Translations under genes and position numbers: made by a program | Part shown: in pieces, positions 26,631-34,718 of the stretch | Layout of the letters: every line of letters begins with the position of its first letter | How positions within the stretch are numbered: position 1 is the stretch's first letter | The notes under the pieces: generated by a model | Told to the model about the DNA's origin: nothing | What the model saw: the letters and a program-made list of their open reading frames with translations, nothing else | Databases searched by the model: none | Source of the DNA: Pseudomonas sp. CC120222-01a | GTDB taxonomy: Bacteria; Pseudomonadota; Gammaproteobacteria; Pseudomonadales; Pseudomonadaceae | Direction: 5' to 3' | NCBI RefSeq assembly: GCF_003097235.1 | Contig: NZ_QEQQ01000024.1 | Span: 21,738 to 85,737 of the forward strand | DNA: 64,000 bases

Positions 26631-27566
26631 GTGGGAGAGTGGTCGAAAAGTATTGGTGAGCACGGGGAAGACATTGTCTTCTCTTTCCTGAAATTCATCG
26701 GTTGGAAAGCAGCCGTCCGAGGCATTGACGTCAGCTGCATACACCCTGATGGGCACAAGAAAACGGCATCAGCATCCGAGCGGACAAGCCACGGGATTGA
26801 CTACGTGTACACGGCCCAGTCTCCCCTAGAGGATGGCGTCCTCAAGCACCTCTGTATCTCGTCGAAATTTTCGACCAAGGCCTATCTCCGCCCCTTGGGG
26901 AGCACTTTCAAGAGCCATTTCAGCGACCTGGCCACAGCCATTGAGTGCTTCAAACGGTCAGCGCAGAAAAAACAGCTCAATGGTGGCTATACTGGGATCA
27001 GCGCGGAGGTCGTAGCGGGCGTGTTGTTCTGGATCAACGGTGAGGACGTCAAAGATTTTGATGCCGTATCTGAGGTTGCGTCCAGCAAGAAGCTGGAGGA
27101 TTCCAACTTCGGCACCATCTATGTGGTCGACAACCGACGCGCCTGCTTCCTGTACGAGGCCATCTCGTACATGCGCAACACATACGGCGCCGCCAACGTT
27201 AGATTCCTCTACCCTTCCACTGGCAAGAATGTTGACCCCTCCCACCGCATAGCTGCCGGTGACGTACTGCCCGCTGAGTACCTCACAAGCGGGATCATTC
27301 CCTTCTTCGTTCAAGTAGGTGATGCGAAGAGCTTAGCCATCTGCTGCGACGATGAATTTAGCGAAGAAGGTCTGCGCCGGCTCATCGGCTATTTGTCTTC
27401 GGTAGCGTTGGACTTCCCGCAGAAGGTGGTCATCGCGTTCCCTGATTACAATTTCGGTGATCATAGCCGCCAGGCTGCGCTAGCAAAGGGATCTATCGCC
27501 AACAAGCACTTTGCCGAACTTGTTGAAGTGGTCAGCTACCGTTCGGATTTTAGGGGTATTGCATAA
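26631..27566 (+). CDS. GapS4a-like defence protein, PD-(D/E)xK-type nuclease candidate
   Basis: A 311-aa protein with a GTG start preceded by GGGGAG. The N-terminus reads IGEHGEDIVFSFLKFIGW, then HGIDYVY (Asp57) and CISSKFS (Ser77-x-Lys79). Glu10 or Glu13, Asp57 and Lys79 could form a PD-(D/E)xK nuclease site. This resembles the first protein of GAPS4, a two-gene anti-phage system described from Vibrio GMT islands. The match is from memory of the family. Its stop overlaps the start of the partner gene by one base, so the two form a coupled pair. Base composition looks poorer in GC than the ICE backbone, suggesting separate acquisition. Confidence 0.62.
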   Translation: MGEWSKSIGEHGEDIVFSFLKFIGWKAAVRGIDVSCIHPDGHKKTASASERTSHGIDYVYTAQSPLEDGVLKHLCISSKFSTKAYLRPLGSTFKSHFSDLATAIECFKRSAQKKQLNGGYTGISAEVVAGVLFWINGEDVKDFDAVSEVASSKKLEDSNFGTIYVVDNRRACFLYEAISYMRNTYGAANVRFLYPSTGKNVDPSHRIAAGDVLPAEYLTSGIIPFFVQVGDAKSLAICCDDEFSEEGLRRLIGYLSSVALDFPQKVVIAFPDYNFGDHSRQAALAKGSIANKHFAELVEVVSYRSDFRGIA

Positions 27567-28693
27567 TGCATCTGGATGATGAAAATGCGATCTTGCCTCA
27601 GGGCGAAAATCTTAGGGCCTATCTCGTCCAACCGTTTGTGTCCAAGGGCGATCTAAAGCATCTGCTCCGCCGTCGCGGCGTCTTTATGTCACAACAGGAT
27701 AAGGAACAAAGTATCCCCTCGCTGACGCTTTCACTACTCAAGCCCAGCGAGTTCGTGGAACTGCAGCAGCTGTACACTGCGAAAGAAGACAACCCTAAGA
27801 TCACAACGCAGATCATCGAGTGGTCGGGTACTGAAACCTTGATCAGCAGTATCCCCGACGACATCGACATCAACAAAGTGCTGGATCTTGATTTCAAAAA
27901 TTTCAAAGTCTTGAACGCTCCCAGCTTCTACCCTGCTCCTAACAGCGGCGACGCCATACGCATGGATTTTGAAATCGAGCGCCTGGATCGATCCAAGAGC
28001 TGGGCTGATTCGCACAAGCGGTTCAAAGCTTCAATCGAAATCCAGAAGAGCAAAGACAAAGACGAGCTGATCATTATCAGTACCCATACCGCCCCAGAGA
28101 CAAAGCAAACGAACCGGGCTATATCAAGGCATCTGATCAACCACTTCAAACTTGAGGGCCAGATCGCTCAGAAGGCCAAGGTGCGGCAAATCCGTTTTCG
28201 CGACTTCACGAATGCAAAGCGGTTTGACTATCTATTGGGGCTCACGCGCGATAGCAGACACTCGTCTATCACCTTCAAAGAGGTGGTGGACATCGGCCTA
28301 GTGCCAGACGAAGACCACACCCTGCCGGAGCAGTTGGAATGGATGGAGGAGCGGATTCGGGGGCTGGATTTGCGCGGCACTGGCCTTGAGGACTCCGACT
28401 TTTTAAGCAACCTCGCCTACCGGCCTTGCCTACTGATCCATCGCCTCGACGCCAAATTCAGGTTCAGTCTCTCCGGCATGGACGGCCACTGCGTCATTTC
28501 ACTCGGCTTCCCCGACTTCAACAATGGTCATAATCGGGATAGTGAAATCGAACTGCGTATTAAAAAAATTGACTTCGATGAGCCTCGCCGCAGCTTGGAT
28601 AAGAACGAAGCCAAGCAAACGATCCTCAAAGAGCTCGAATTTGAAAAGATCGAAACATTCAAAAAGCTCGCCAACCTCGAAGAGACTGCGTAG
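27566..28693 (+). CDS. GapS4b-like defence partner protein
   Basis: A 375-aa soluble protein beginning MHLDDENAILPQGENLRAYLVQPFVSKGDLKHLLRRRG. There are no membrane segments. A segment near residues 290-310 (YRPCLLIHRLDAKFRFSLSG) and a charged helical C-terminus (about 330-375) are visible. I recognise it as similar to GapS4b by the N-terminus and by its strict pairing with a GapS4a-like gene. In the described system both proteins are needed; the b subunit is thought to cooperate in sensing or forming the complex. The start overlaps the previous stop. Confidence 0.6.
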   Translation: MHLDDENAILPQGENLRAYLVQPFVSKGDLKHLLRRRGVFMSQQDKEQSIPSLTLSLLKPSEFVELQQLYTAKEDNPKITTQIIEWSGTETLISSIPDDIDINKVLDLDFKNFKVLNAPSFYPAPNSGDAIRMDFEIERLDRSKSWADSHKRFKASIEIQKSKDKDELIIISTHTAPETKQTNRAISRHLINHFKLEGQIAQKAKVRQIRFRDFTNAKRFDYLLGLTRDSRHSSITFKEVVDIGLVPDEDHTLPEQLEWMEERIRGLDLRGTGLEDSDFLSNLAYRPCLLIHRLDAKFRFSLSGMDGHCVISLGFPDFNNGHNRDSEIELRIKKIDFDEPRRSLDKNEAKQTILKELEFEKIETFKKLANLEETA

Positions 28694-28867
28694 CGCAAGC
28701 AAAACCATTCCACATTAAGCACAGCGTGGGGCTTTTGCTCCGCGCAGCTGGATTATCTGCTCTCTATCTGCTGAATTCGTACTGATCCAACTGTCGACGA
28801 AGAAATGGCTCGTGCAAAATCGTTGAGAAGGAGAAGGTCAGCTTAACCATGAGGCAGGTGATAGTCC

Positions 28868-28912
28868 TGAAAAAAGCCACCCGACCTCAAGGGATGTCGA
28901 ATGGCTTTTTAC
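28868..28912. terminator. Bidirectional terminator between GapS4b-like and OLD genes
   Basis: A GAAAAAAGCCAC arm pairs with the mirrored GGCTTTTT arm around a short inner stem (CGAC/GTCG). It has an A-run on the left and a T-run on the right, between two convergent genes. The remaining 28694-28966 interval shows no gene. Confidence 0.75.
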
Positions 28913-28966
28913 ACAAGCTGTCAGGTAGCTCAGGAGCAAAGGGCCCAAGCCACCCTAGGACTAGCA

Positions 28967-30709
28967 TCAACCGACTTCTTCAAGCTCTTCGATTGCCGTC
29001 CACTCAAGGCAATTTGCTGGCTTCGGTTTAGAGGCATCAAGCAGATAATCCAGGAGAGACTTCACCTTCTCGGCTGATTCTGCATCCTCTTGGATGCGGA
29101 CAAACGCTCGGTATGGCTTTTCGTCCTTAGATTCCTTGCCAAACAACGCCGTTTCGAAACATGTCCGGCACGCAACGAGCCGGACACGACCCTCTGCGTT
29201 GTCGAGATTCAGCACTGAGGCGATGGTTCCATTCATACCCCAAGCCGGGTTGCCCTTGCCAGCAACCGTGAGCGGGCTGTCGGTATCGTGCAGGATCGTA
29301 AACTGCTTGGAGAACTGCAGAAGAACCTTTGCCAGGGATGGAATGATTCCTTTGCCGCGAGCCCGAATGATCTGGACGTCCTTGTACTCGTCTATGTACA
29401 TGTCCCGGATGATCGAGAACGCCGTGTACTCAGTGTCGCCCTCTACGATGATCTGTCTGCCACCGAAGAAGAACTCGTTCACGTAGGGATCGCAAACGTT
29501 GAGCATCTTGAGATTTTTCTTGTCGTCATTATCCAGCTTGGCTCGGGTGGGCCTGTAGAGCGTCGTGCTCTCCACTTCGTTGCCCTCTCCACGATAGACC
29601 CGAACGATAGTGGTGTTGTCCTTGGACAGATCAATGAAAATCGGTGAGTGCGAAGTAATCATCACCTGCCAGTTACCCGTCTGCGGCAGATCGTAAAGCA
29701 CTGCTCTGGCCTCCCGGATGGCAGAGGGATGCAGGCAAATCTCAGGCTCATCCAGAAGCAGGACATGCGGCCTCGTACCCTCGCTATCCTTCGCCTCGGA
29801 CAGGTACTTCAAGGCAGCCCATAACAGCGTTCGACGAGCGCCGCTCCCCTGGTTGGCAATACCTGACAGGTAGCCATCCTTCGGGCCCATCAGCAGGTCG
29901 GCAGTGGTTTTGAATGGGGTGTAGGCCTTTTCGATGTCCAACTCAGGTTTGGCATCAAACTTCACATGGTGGTTCGGGAACAGCCGGTCAAGATACTTGG
30001 TGATCTCAGACTCGATGGACGTGACCTCTGCCTCAGTCGCTTCCACAGCTTTAGTCTGGAGCTCTTTGATCTTCTCGATGACAAGTTCGTAGTCAGAAAG
30101 CGCTTGAGTGGGATCCGACTTGATCTGTTGGACACGCTCTTTGAGCAAGGAGCTGATCAGGTTGACGATCTCATTCGCTTGGGCGTCTGGTGAAGCAAAT
30201 GCATCAATGCGATGGGGACGCGGACGTTTGGCGTTAGCCACGTTCGGAGCCCCCCAAGGCACTTGGGCATCCCAGTCACCCTTTTGCACATCGAAGCCTT
30301 GCCGTACCGGATCCCTAGCCGGGCTGTCCCAGATCCAGCGCTCGCGGATTAAAAACTCTCCATTGGCCTGCACGTCGACCCACCTATCCCCTGGCGCATT
30401 GCTGAAGACGATGGTCTGTAGCTCAATGGTTGGGAGCGCATCCCTGTCGACCTCTCCATTGGGAAAGTCACTGATGCTGAGCTTGCCTGCGGTAGATCCA
30501 TGAGACATTACGATTTCATAGGCTCGCAAGATACTGCTCTTGCCAGCGTTGTTCGCACCAACCAGTACAACGATGTCATCCAGCTCGATCTCTACCGGGA
30601 TTGAGCCAATTGAACGAAAATTTTGGATGATGAGTTTATGCAGTCTTGGTCGAGGTGTGCCTTCTTCAATCAGTGAAACAATTTCAGCTACTGCGGGCTT
30701 CTTGGCCAT
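28967..30709 (-). CDS. OLD-family ATP-dependent endonuclease (AAA plus TOPRIM)
   Basis: A 580-aa protein. The start at 30709 (MAKKPAVAEIV) follows an AGGGA site. Walker A (GANNAGKS) is at residues 51-58. The ABC-type signature GSGARRTLLWAALKYL, Walker B LLLDEPEICLHPS and the H-loop TSHSP follow in order. The TOPRIM domain shows IIVEGDTEYTAF and LHDTDS, the metal-binding Glu and DxD. All key motifs are intact. No UvrD-like helicase lies next to it, so it fits class 1 OLD rather than a Gabija pair. OLD of phage P2 excludes phage lambda (established). Defence is inferred from family and from the neighbouring GAPS4-like pair. Confidence 0.88.
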   Translation of the reverse strand: MAKKPAVAEIVSLIEEGTPRPRLHKLIIQNFRSIGSIPVEIELDDIVVLVGANNAGKSSILRAYEIVMSHGSTAGKLSISDFPNGEVDRDALPTIELQTIVFSNAPGDRWVDVQANGEFLIRERWIWDSPARDPVRQGFDVQKGDWDAQVPWGAPNVANAKRPRPHRIDAFASPDAQANEIVNLISSLLKERVQQIKSDPTQALSDYELVIEKIKELQTKAVEATEAEVTSIESEITKYLDRLFPNHHVKFDAKPELDIEKAYTPFKTTADLLMGPKDGYLSGIANQGSGARRTLLWAALKYLSEAKDSEGTRPHVLLLDEPEICLHPSAIREARAVLYDLPQTGNWQVMITSHSPIFIDLSKDNTTIVRVYRGEGNEVESTTLYRPTRAKLDNDDKKNLKMLNVCDPYVNEFFFGGRQIIVEGDTEYTAFSIIRDMYIDEYKDVQIIRARGKGIIPSLAKVLLQFSKQFTILHDTDSPLTVAGKGNPAWGMNGTIASVLNLDNAEGRVRLVACRTCFETALFGKESKDEKPYRAFVRIQEDAESAEKVKSLLDYLLDASKPKPANCLEWTAIEELEEVG

Positions 30710-31169
30710 ACACAAATCCCTGTAATCGTAATTTGATACCCAAGACTGCTGGACTTTGGGCCAGGCTAATATCATCGCCGCCATCAAGCATGTCAATATG
30801 ACATCATTGCAAATGTTTTCGGCATTTTACCGGCACCGAATAAATGCTGAGGACGTTTACAGCGAGTGACCACGGGGCAAAATCTACCTCTCCCCCTACC
30901 ATCAATAAGCTTCCAGCTTGAGTTCCCTGATCAGAGGCAAGCGGAGCGCACAGGTCAGGAAAGCCGACGGCGTGAAGGATGTCAGCCCGAGAGGGCCGAG
31001 ACTGGGCGGGGCGCTAAACCCCGGTTTAGGACAGCCAGGACGCTGACAGCGAGAATGCAACGCCTGCTGATCAGGGAAAGCAAGTCCGTGAAACGCGAGC
31101 CTGCCTCAAAAACTTGAGACCGCTGGGCAGAAAATTCCAGGGAAGCACACTGAGAGCCATCACCCAAAG

Positions 31170-31189
31170 TATGGGCTAGGGTATGGGCT
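31170..31189. repeat. Two direct GTATGGGCT repeats, 11-base spacing
   Basis: GTATGGGCT occurs at 31170-31178 and again at 31181-31189. Spacing of 11 bases places both on the same helix face. Near a putative attachment site such repeats may be recombinase arm-type binding sites; this is inference. Confidence 0.45.
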
Positions 31190-31205
31190 GAAAACGAGCA
31201 GACAC

Positions 31206-31228
31206 AAAAAAACCCTGAAATATCAGGG
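31206..31228 (-). terminator. Intrinsic terminator reading leftward, next to tRNA-like 3' end
   Basis: On the minus strand CCCTGA, a 4-base loop and TCAGGG are followed by seven T residues. It lies 16 bases beyond the tRNA-Ser-like 3' end at 31245, just where a terminator for a leftward tRNA gene would be. Confidence 0.65.
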
Positions 31229-31244
31229 CTTTAATGAAAATTAG

Positions 31245-31259
31245 TGGCGGAAGCGTAGA
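31245..31259 (-). other. Probable attachment-site scar: 3' end of tRNA-Ser
   Basis: Read on the minus strand, these 15 bases (TCTACGCTTCCGCCA) are identical, from memory, to the 3' end of Pseudomonas tRNA-Ser(UGA) including CCA. The body of the tRNA is not present to the right. ICEs often integrate into tRNA 3' ends and leave such a direct repeat. A leftward terminator follows. The match is short and the identity of the tRNA should be treated as likely, not proven. Confidence 0.5.
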
Positions 31260-31335
31260 AATCTGTGCTGTCGGGCTGAAATTCAGAATACAGCGTTCAG
31301 TTCAGCGCCGCTGCCTCATTCAGGCTCATCGAGTT

Positions 31336-32127
31336 GGTTTCAGGGGCGTACATCTGGTTCAAGGGCTTGGCCACTGTGGCAGCTGTCATACACCACGCGC
31401 CCTGACGCTTCAGGAAAAATCGTTGGATGAACGAGATCCGACCTATCTTGCAGGAGGCCAGCTCATCGATGGCTGGGTTGCCATCAGCCTCCGCGGCAAT
31501 GCCCCGGACGGCTTGGGAGGGTAGAGCGAAGAGGACATCGTCCAAATACTGCGCAACGGTCGCAATGCGCATTTCTCGTCCATAGGCGCCATGAACAACG
31601 TCATTCAGCACAGTGGGCAATACTTGACCGATCAAGACCTGACCGCCATCGCCTTGTACTTGAAGTCGCTTCCGGCAACCACAGGATCCAACCAGGTAGC
31701 ATTCGAGCCGAACGACACGTCAGCCAAGGCGCTCTGGTCTGGCGAATCGCCAAACCGTGGCGCCGAGATCTACGTAGACAACTGCGCGGCGTGCCACCGC
31801 GCCGATGGCCAAGGCTACAAGGAGGTGTTCCCACGACTGGCAGGTAACCCATCAGTACTTTCCGAGGATCCAAGCTCAATGATCCGGGTGATATTGAGTG
31901 GAGGCAGATTGCCTTCCACGCAACAAGCGCCCTCCGACCTTGTAATGCCTGATTTCCCCTGGCGATTGGACGATCAGGAAGCTGCACAGCTTGTTACGTT
32001 CATCCGCAACAGTTGGGGTAACAAAGCTTCAGCCGTGACGACGAATGCGCTCACCAAGGTGCGAGAAGCGATTGCTGAAGAGCACCACGGGCTGGTCAGC
32101 GACGCTCAAAAAAATGTGAAGCACTGA
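31336..32127 (+). pseudogene. Truncated multihaem cytochrome c with internal amber codon
   Basis: The frame encodes the second and third haem domains of a membrane-bound dehydrogenase cytochrome c subunit: GLGHCGSCHTPRALT (CxxCH near 31375) and VDNCAACHRADGQG (CxxCH near 31790). Homology starts abruptly near 31336, so the signal peptide and first haem domain are missing. A TAG at 31522-31524 interrupts the same frame; the residues on both sides (GLG ... SEEDIVQILRNGRNAH) fit a former Trp codon. No frameshift is needed. The break point is about 80 bases from the tRNA-like scar, so insertion or deletion at the ICE boundary may have removed the front. Confidence 0.8.
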
Positions 32128-32168
32128 ATGCAAGGTAGGAGCTACTTCGGTGGCTCCTACCTTGCATT
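32127..32168. terminator. 16-bp perfect inverted repeat between convergent genes
   Basis: AATGCAAGGTAGGAGC (32127-32142) is perfectly complementary to 32153-32168 around a 10-base loop. It lies between the cytochrome remnant and the leftward acetolactate synthase gene. No long T-run follows, so termination may be weak or the repeat may stabilise mRNA ends. Confidence 0.6.
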
Positions 32169-32195
32169 CCACCACTCTGGCAAAAGTAACGCCCC

Positions 32196-33839
32196 CTAGA
32201 CCGCCAGCGCTCTTTCTCGCAGCTCGCTGTTGAGAATGCGGTCGTTCTCGCTGTAGTCGACCGGGCAGTCGATCACGTGCACGCCCGGGGTCTTGATGCA
32301 GTGCTCGAGCAGCGGCAGGAAGGCTTCGGCGCTTTCCACGCGGTGACCGTTGGCACCGTAGGCTTCGGCGTATTTGACGAAGTCCGGGTTGCCGTAGTCC
32401 AGGCCGAAATCGGTGAAGCCCATGTTGGCCTGCTTCCAGCGGATCATGCCGTAGCCGTCGTCACGCAGGATCACCACGGTGATGTGCATACCCAGACGTA
32501 CCGCGGTTTCCAGTTCCTGGCTGTTCATCATGAAGCCGCCGTCGCCACATACCGAGATCACCGGGCGGTCCGGGTACACCAGGTGCGAAGCCATGGCCGA
32601 TGGCAGGCCGGCACCCATGGTTGCCAGGGCATTGTCCAGCAGTACGGTATTCGGCTTATGCGCCTTGTAGTTGCGCGCGAACCAGATTTTGTAGATGCCG
32701 TTGTCCAGGGCGACGATGCCTTCGGACGGCAGGGCGCGACGGATGTCGGCGACCATGCGCTGCGGGTAGACCGGGAAGCGGTTGTCGTCGGCGCCTTCGA
32801 TGATCTGCGCTTCGTTGGCTTCACGGATGGCCATCAGGCGGGTGAAGTCCCAGTGGCTGGTGTCGGTCAGCGCTTCGCTGATCTGCCAGACGGCGTTGGC
32901 GATGTCGCCGATCACTTCCACCTGCGGGAAGTACACCGCATCGACTTCAGCCGAACGGAAGCTCACGTGAATCACTTCGGTGCCGCCACGCACCATGAAG
33001 AACGGCGGCTTCTCGATCACGTCGTGGCCGATGTTGACGATCAGGTCGGCGGCCTCTACGGCGCGGTGCACGAAGTCACCGGACGACAGCGCGGCGTTGC
33101 CGAGGAAGCGCGGGTGACGCTCGTCGACCACACCTTTACCCATCTGGGTGGTGATGAACGGGATGCCGGTCTTGTCGATCAGTTGCTTGAGGACCTTGGC
33201 GGTCATCTTGCGGTTGGCGCCGGCGCCGATCACCAGGATCGGGCTGCGGGCCTTCTTCAGTTTCTCGACGGCAGCTTCGATGGCCACGTGCTCGGCCAGC
33301 GGACGGCGATGCAAGCTGCGCGGGATCGGCAGCGCGTCGGTCTGCTCGGCGGCGATGTCTTCCGGCAGTTCCAGGTGCACGGCCCCCGGCTTTTCTTCTT
33401 CCGCCAGGCGAAACGCTTCACGCATGCGCGCCGGGATGTTGTCGGCCGAGGCGAACTGGTGGGTGTACTTGGTGATCGGCGCCATCATGCCGCACACGTC
33501 GATGATCTGGAAACGGCCCTGCTTGGACTTCTTGATCGGCTTCTGGCCGGTGATCATCAGCATCGGCATGCCGCCGAGATACGCGTAGGCGCTCGCAGTT
33601 ACCAGGTTGGTCGCGCCAGGGCCCAGGGTCGACAGGCTGACGCCGGTCTTGCCGGTCAGGCGGCCATAGGTGGCGGCCATGAAACCTGCGGATTGCTCGT
33701 GGCGGGTCAGTACCAGCTTGATTTTCGATTTGCGCAGGGATTCCAGCAGGTCGAGGTTTTCCTCGCCCGGGATACCGAACACGTACTCGACACCTTCGTT
33801 TTCCAGGCATTGCACAACGACATCGGCGGCCTTGGCCAT
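32196..33839 (-). CDS. Acetolactate synthase-type ThDP enzyme, large subunit
   Basis: A 547-aa thiamine diphosphate enzyme. The N-terminal domain starts VVQCLENEGVEYVFGIPGEENLDLLESL, with the catalytic Glu of ThDP enzymes near residue 50 (LTRHEQSAGFMA). The C-terminal domain has GDGGFMMNSQELETA, the ThDP/Mg binding GDG...N motif, at about residues 440-455. It lacks a small regulatory subunit gene nearby, as in catabolic AlsS-like enzymes. It condenses two pyruvates to acetolactate in that family; a related 2-oxoacid use is possible. It is the last gene of the leftward series after acnA and could handle the pyruvate produced in the region (inference). Confidence 0.85.
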   Translation of the reverse strand: MAKAADVVVQCLENEGVEYVFGIPGEENLDLLESLRKSKIKLVLTRHEQSAGFMAATYGRLTGKTGVSLSTLGPGATNLVTASAYAYLGGMPMLMITGQKPIKKSKQGRFQIIDVCGMMAPITKYTHQFASADNIPARMREAFRLAEEEKPGAVHLELPEDIAAEQTDALPIPRSLHRRPLAEHVAIEAAVEKLKKARSPILVIGAGANRKMTAKVLKQLIDKTGIPFITTQMGKGVVDERHPRFLGNAALSSGDFVHRAVEAADLIVNIGHDVIEKPPFFMVRGGTEVIHVSFRSAEVDAVYFPQVEVIGDIANAVWQISEALTDTSHWDFTRLMAIREANEAQIIEGADDNRFPVYPQRMVADIRRALPSEGIVALDNGIYKIWFARNYKAHKPNTVLLDNALATMGAGLPSAMASHLVYPDRPVISVCGDGGFMMNSQELETAVRLGMHITVVILRDDGYGMIRWKQANMGFTDFGLDYGNPDFVKYAEAYGANGHRVESAEAFLPLLEHCIKTPGVHVIDCPVDYSENDRILNSELRERALAV

Positions 33840-33910
33840 TTTACTTCGTACCTCGGGTCTTGCTTCGGATTGGAGATCACATCGCCCGCCAGGCAGGCGA
33901 TCGGGTTCAG

Positions 33911-34639
33911 TCAGCGTGGGGCGCTGACATCGGTCTGCCCGGTGGCCAGCAACGCGCCTCGGACAAAGCCACTGCTCAGGCTGCGCTCAACGAAATCACG
34001 CACATATGCCGCGGCGGCATCATTGCCCCTGGGCACCGCCATGGCTTGGCGGATAGCCGTGAAGGCGCCATCCAGCACCCGGTAGCGCGCATCACCGTCG
34101 GCCACTTTCTGCAGGGGCTGGCGAACCCCGGCAGCTGCGTCCAGGCCTTGGTCGATAAACAGGTCGACGGCGCCGGCCGAGGTCTCGGCGCGTATCAACT
34201 CGGCATGTTCAAGCGTACGGCTCAGGTACAGGTCGTAAGCAGCCCCTTTGCCGACAGCCAGACGCAGGCCGGCAGCATCCAGCTGGTCGACGCTGGCGAA
34301 CGGCGCATCTTGCTTGACCAGGTAAGTCCCCTCGATCAGCACATAGGGCTCGCTGAAGAAGATCTGCGCTTCGCGGACCGGTTCGATGGCCAAGAAGGCC
34401 AGGTTCCATGCTCCCTCCTCCAGCGCGGCGAAGACTTTGCCGGCAGCATCGAAGGTTCGCATGTTCAGGGTGACGCCGAGTTCTTCGGCCAGTGCCTTGG
34501 CCAGGGCGACCGAGACGCCCTGGGGCTCGCCGTCGGGGCCGCGCTGAGCGAGAACCGGGTTGCCGAAGTTGATGGCGGCGGTAAGGGTGCCGTAGGGGGC
34601 CAGTTCGGCCAGGAGGGCTGAGGTGATTGGGGTGGACAT
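33911..34639 (-). CDS. Substrate-binding-like protein (PBPb fold) without signal peptide
   Basis: A 242-aa protein of the amino-acid/organic-acid ABC transporter binding-protein family (SBP_bac_3). It shows LTAAINFGNPVLAQ, VSVALAKALAEELG, then FSEPYVLIEGTYLVK and a GKGAAYDLYLSRTL hinge segment. The start at 34639 (MSTPITSALLAEL) follows GGAG and lacks any signal peptide; the longer frame to 34678 does not add one. No permease or ATPase gene is near. It may therefore be a cytoplasmic binding protein or a lone receptor. It lies between the OprD porin and the ThDP enzyme in one leftward series. Confidence 0.8.
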   Translation of the reverse strand: MSTPITSALLAELAPYGTLTAAINFGNPVLAQRGPDGEPQGVSVALAKALAEELGVTLNMRTFDAAGKVFAALEEGAWNLAFLAIEPVREAQIFFSEPYVLIEGTYLVKQDAPFASVDQLDAAGLRLAVGKGAAYDLYLSRTLEHAELIRAETSAGAVDLFIDQGLDAAAGVRQPLQKVADGDARYRVLDGAFTAIRQAMAVPRGNDAAAAYVRDFVERSLSSGFVRGALLATGQTDVSAPR

Positions 34640-34668
34640 TGGATTCTCCGTTGTCGGTGAGGGCCCTA

Positions 34669-34699
34669 TCGCCGGCAAGCCGGCTCCTACAGGAGCCGG
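34669..34699. repeat. REP element (P. putida type)
   Basis: TCGCCGGCAAGCCGGCTCCTAC followed by an inverted GGAGCCGG is the familiar intergenic REP core of P. putida-group genomes. It lies between the binding protein and porin genes and may protect or separate the mRNA. Confidence 0.75.
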
Positions 34700-34718
34700 T
34701 TTGAGCCGCGAATGGGCC

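Larger units (their letters stand above)
30710..31244. other. ICE end region without an integrase gene
   Basis: About 530 bases between the OLD gene and the attachment-like site. I see no tyrosine recombinase, excisionase or other convincing frame on either strand. It includes two direct copies of GTATGGGCT and a small terminator at its right end. Integrase-proximal ends of such elements often carry direct repeats of this kind. Confidence 0.5.

Noticed and set aside
28967..30709. Gabija GajA assignment for the OLD nuclease
   Set aside because: No UvrD-like helicase (GajB) gene lies on either side, so a single-gene OLD protein is the better call.
31170..31228. CRISPR-like repeat array
   Set aside because: Only two 9-base copies with a 2-base gap; no repeat-spacer periodicity and no cas genes in the window.
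31245..31330. Complete tRNA-Ser gene on the minus strand
   Set aside because: Only the 3' terminal 15 bases match; the T-arm, anticodon and D-arm are absent to the right.
32277..34085. 602-codon frame opposite the acetolactate synthase-type gene
   Set aside because: Composition is rich in His, Gly, Asp and Val repeats typical of antisense shadows; the opposite strand encodes a complete ThDP enzyme.
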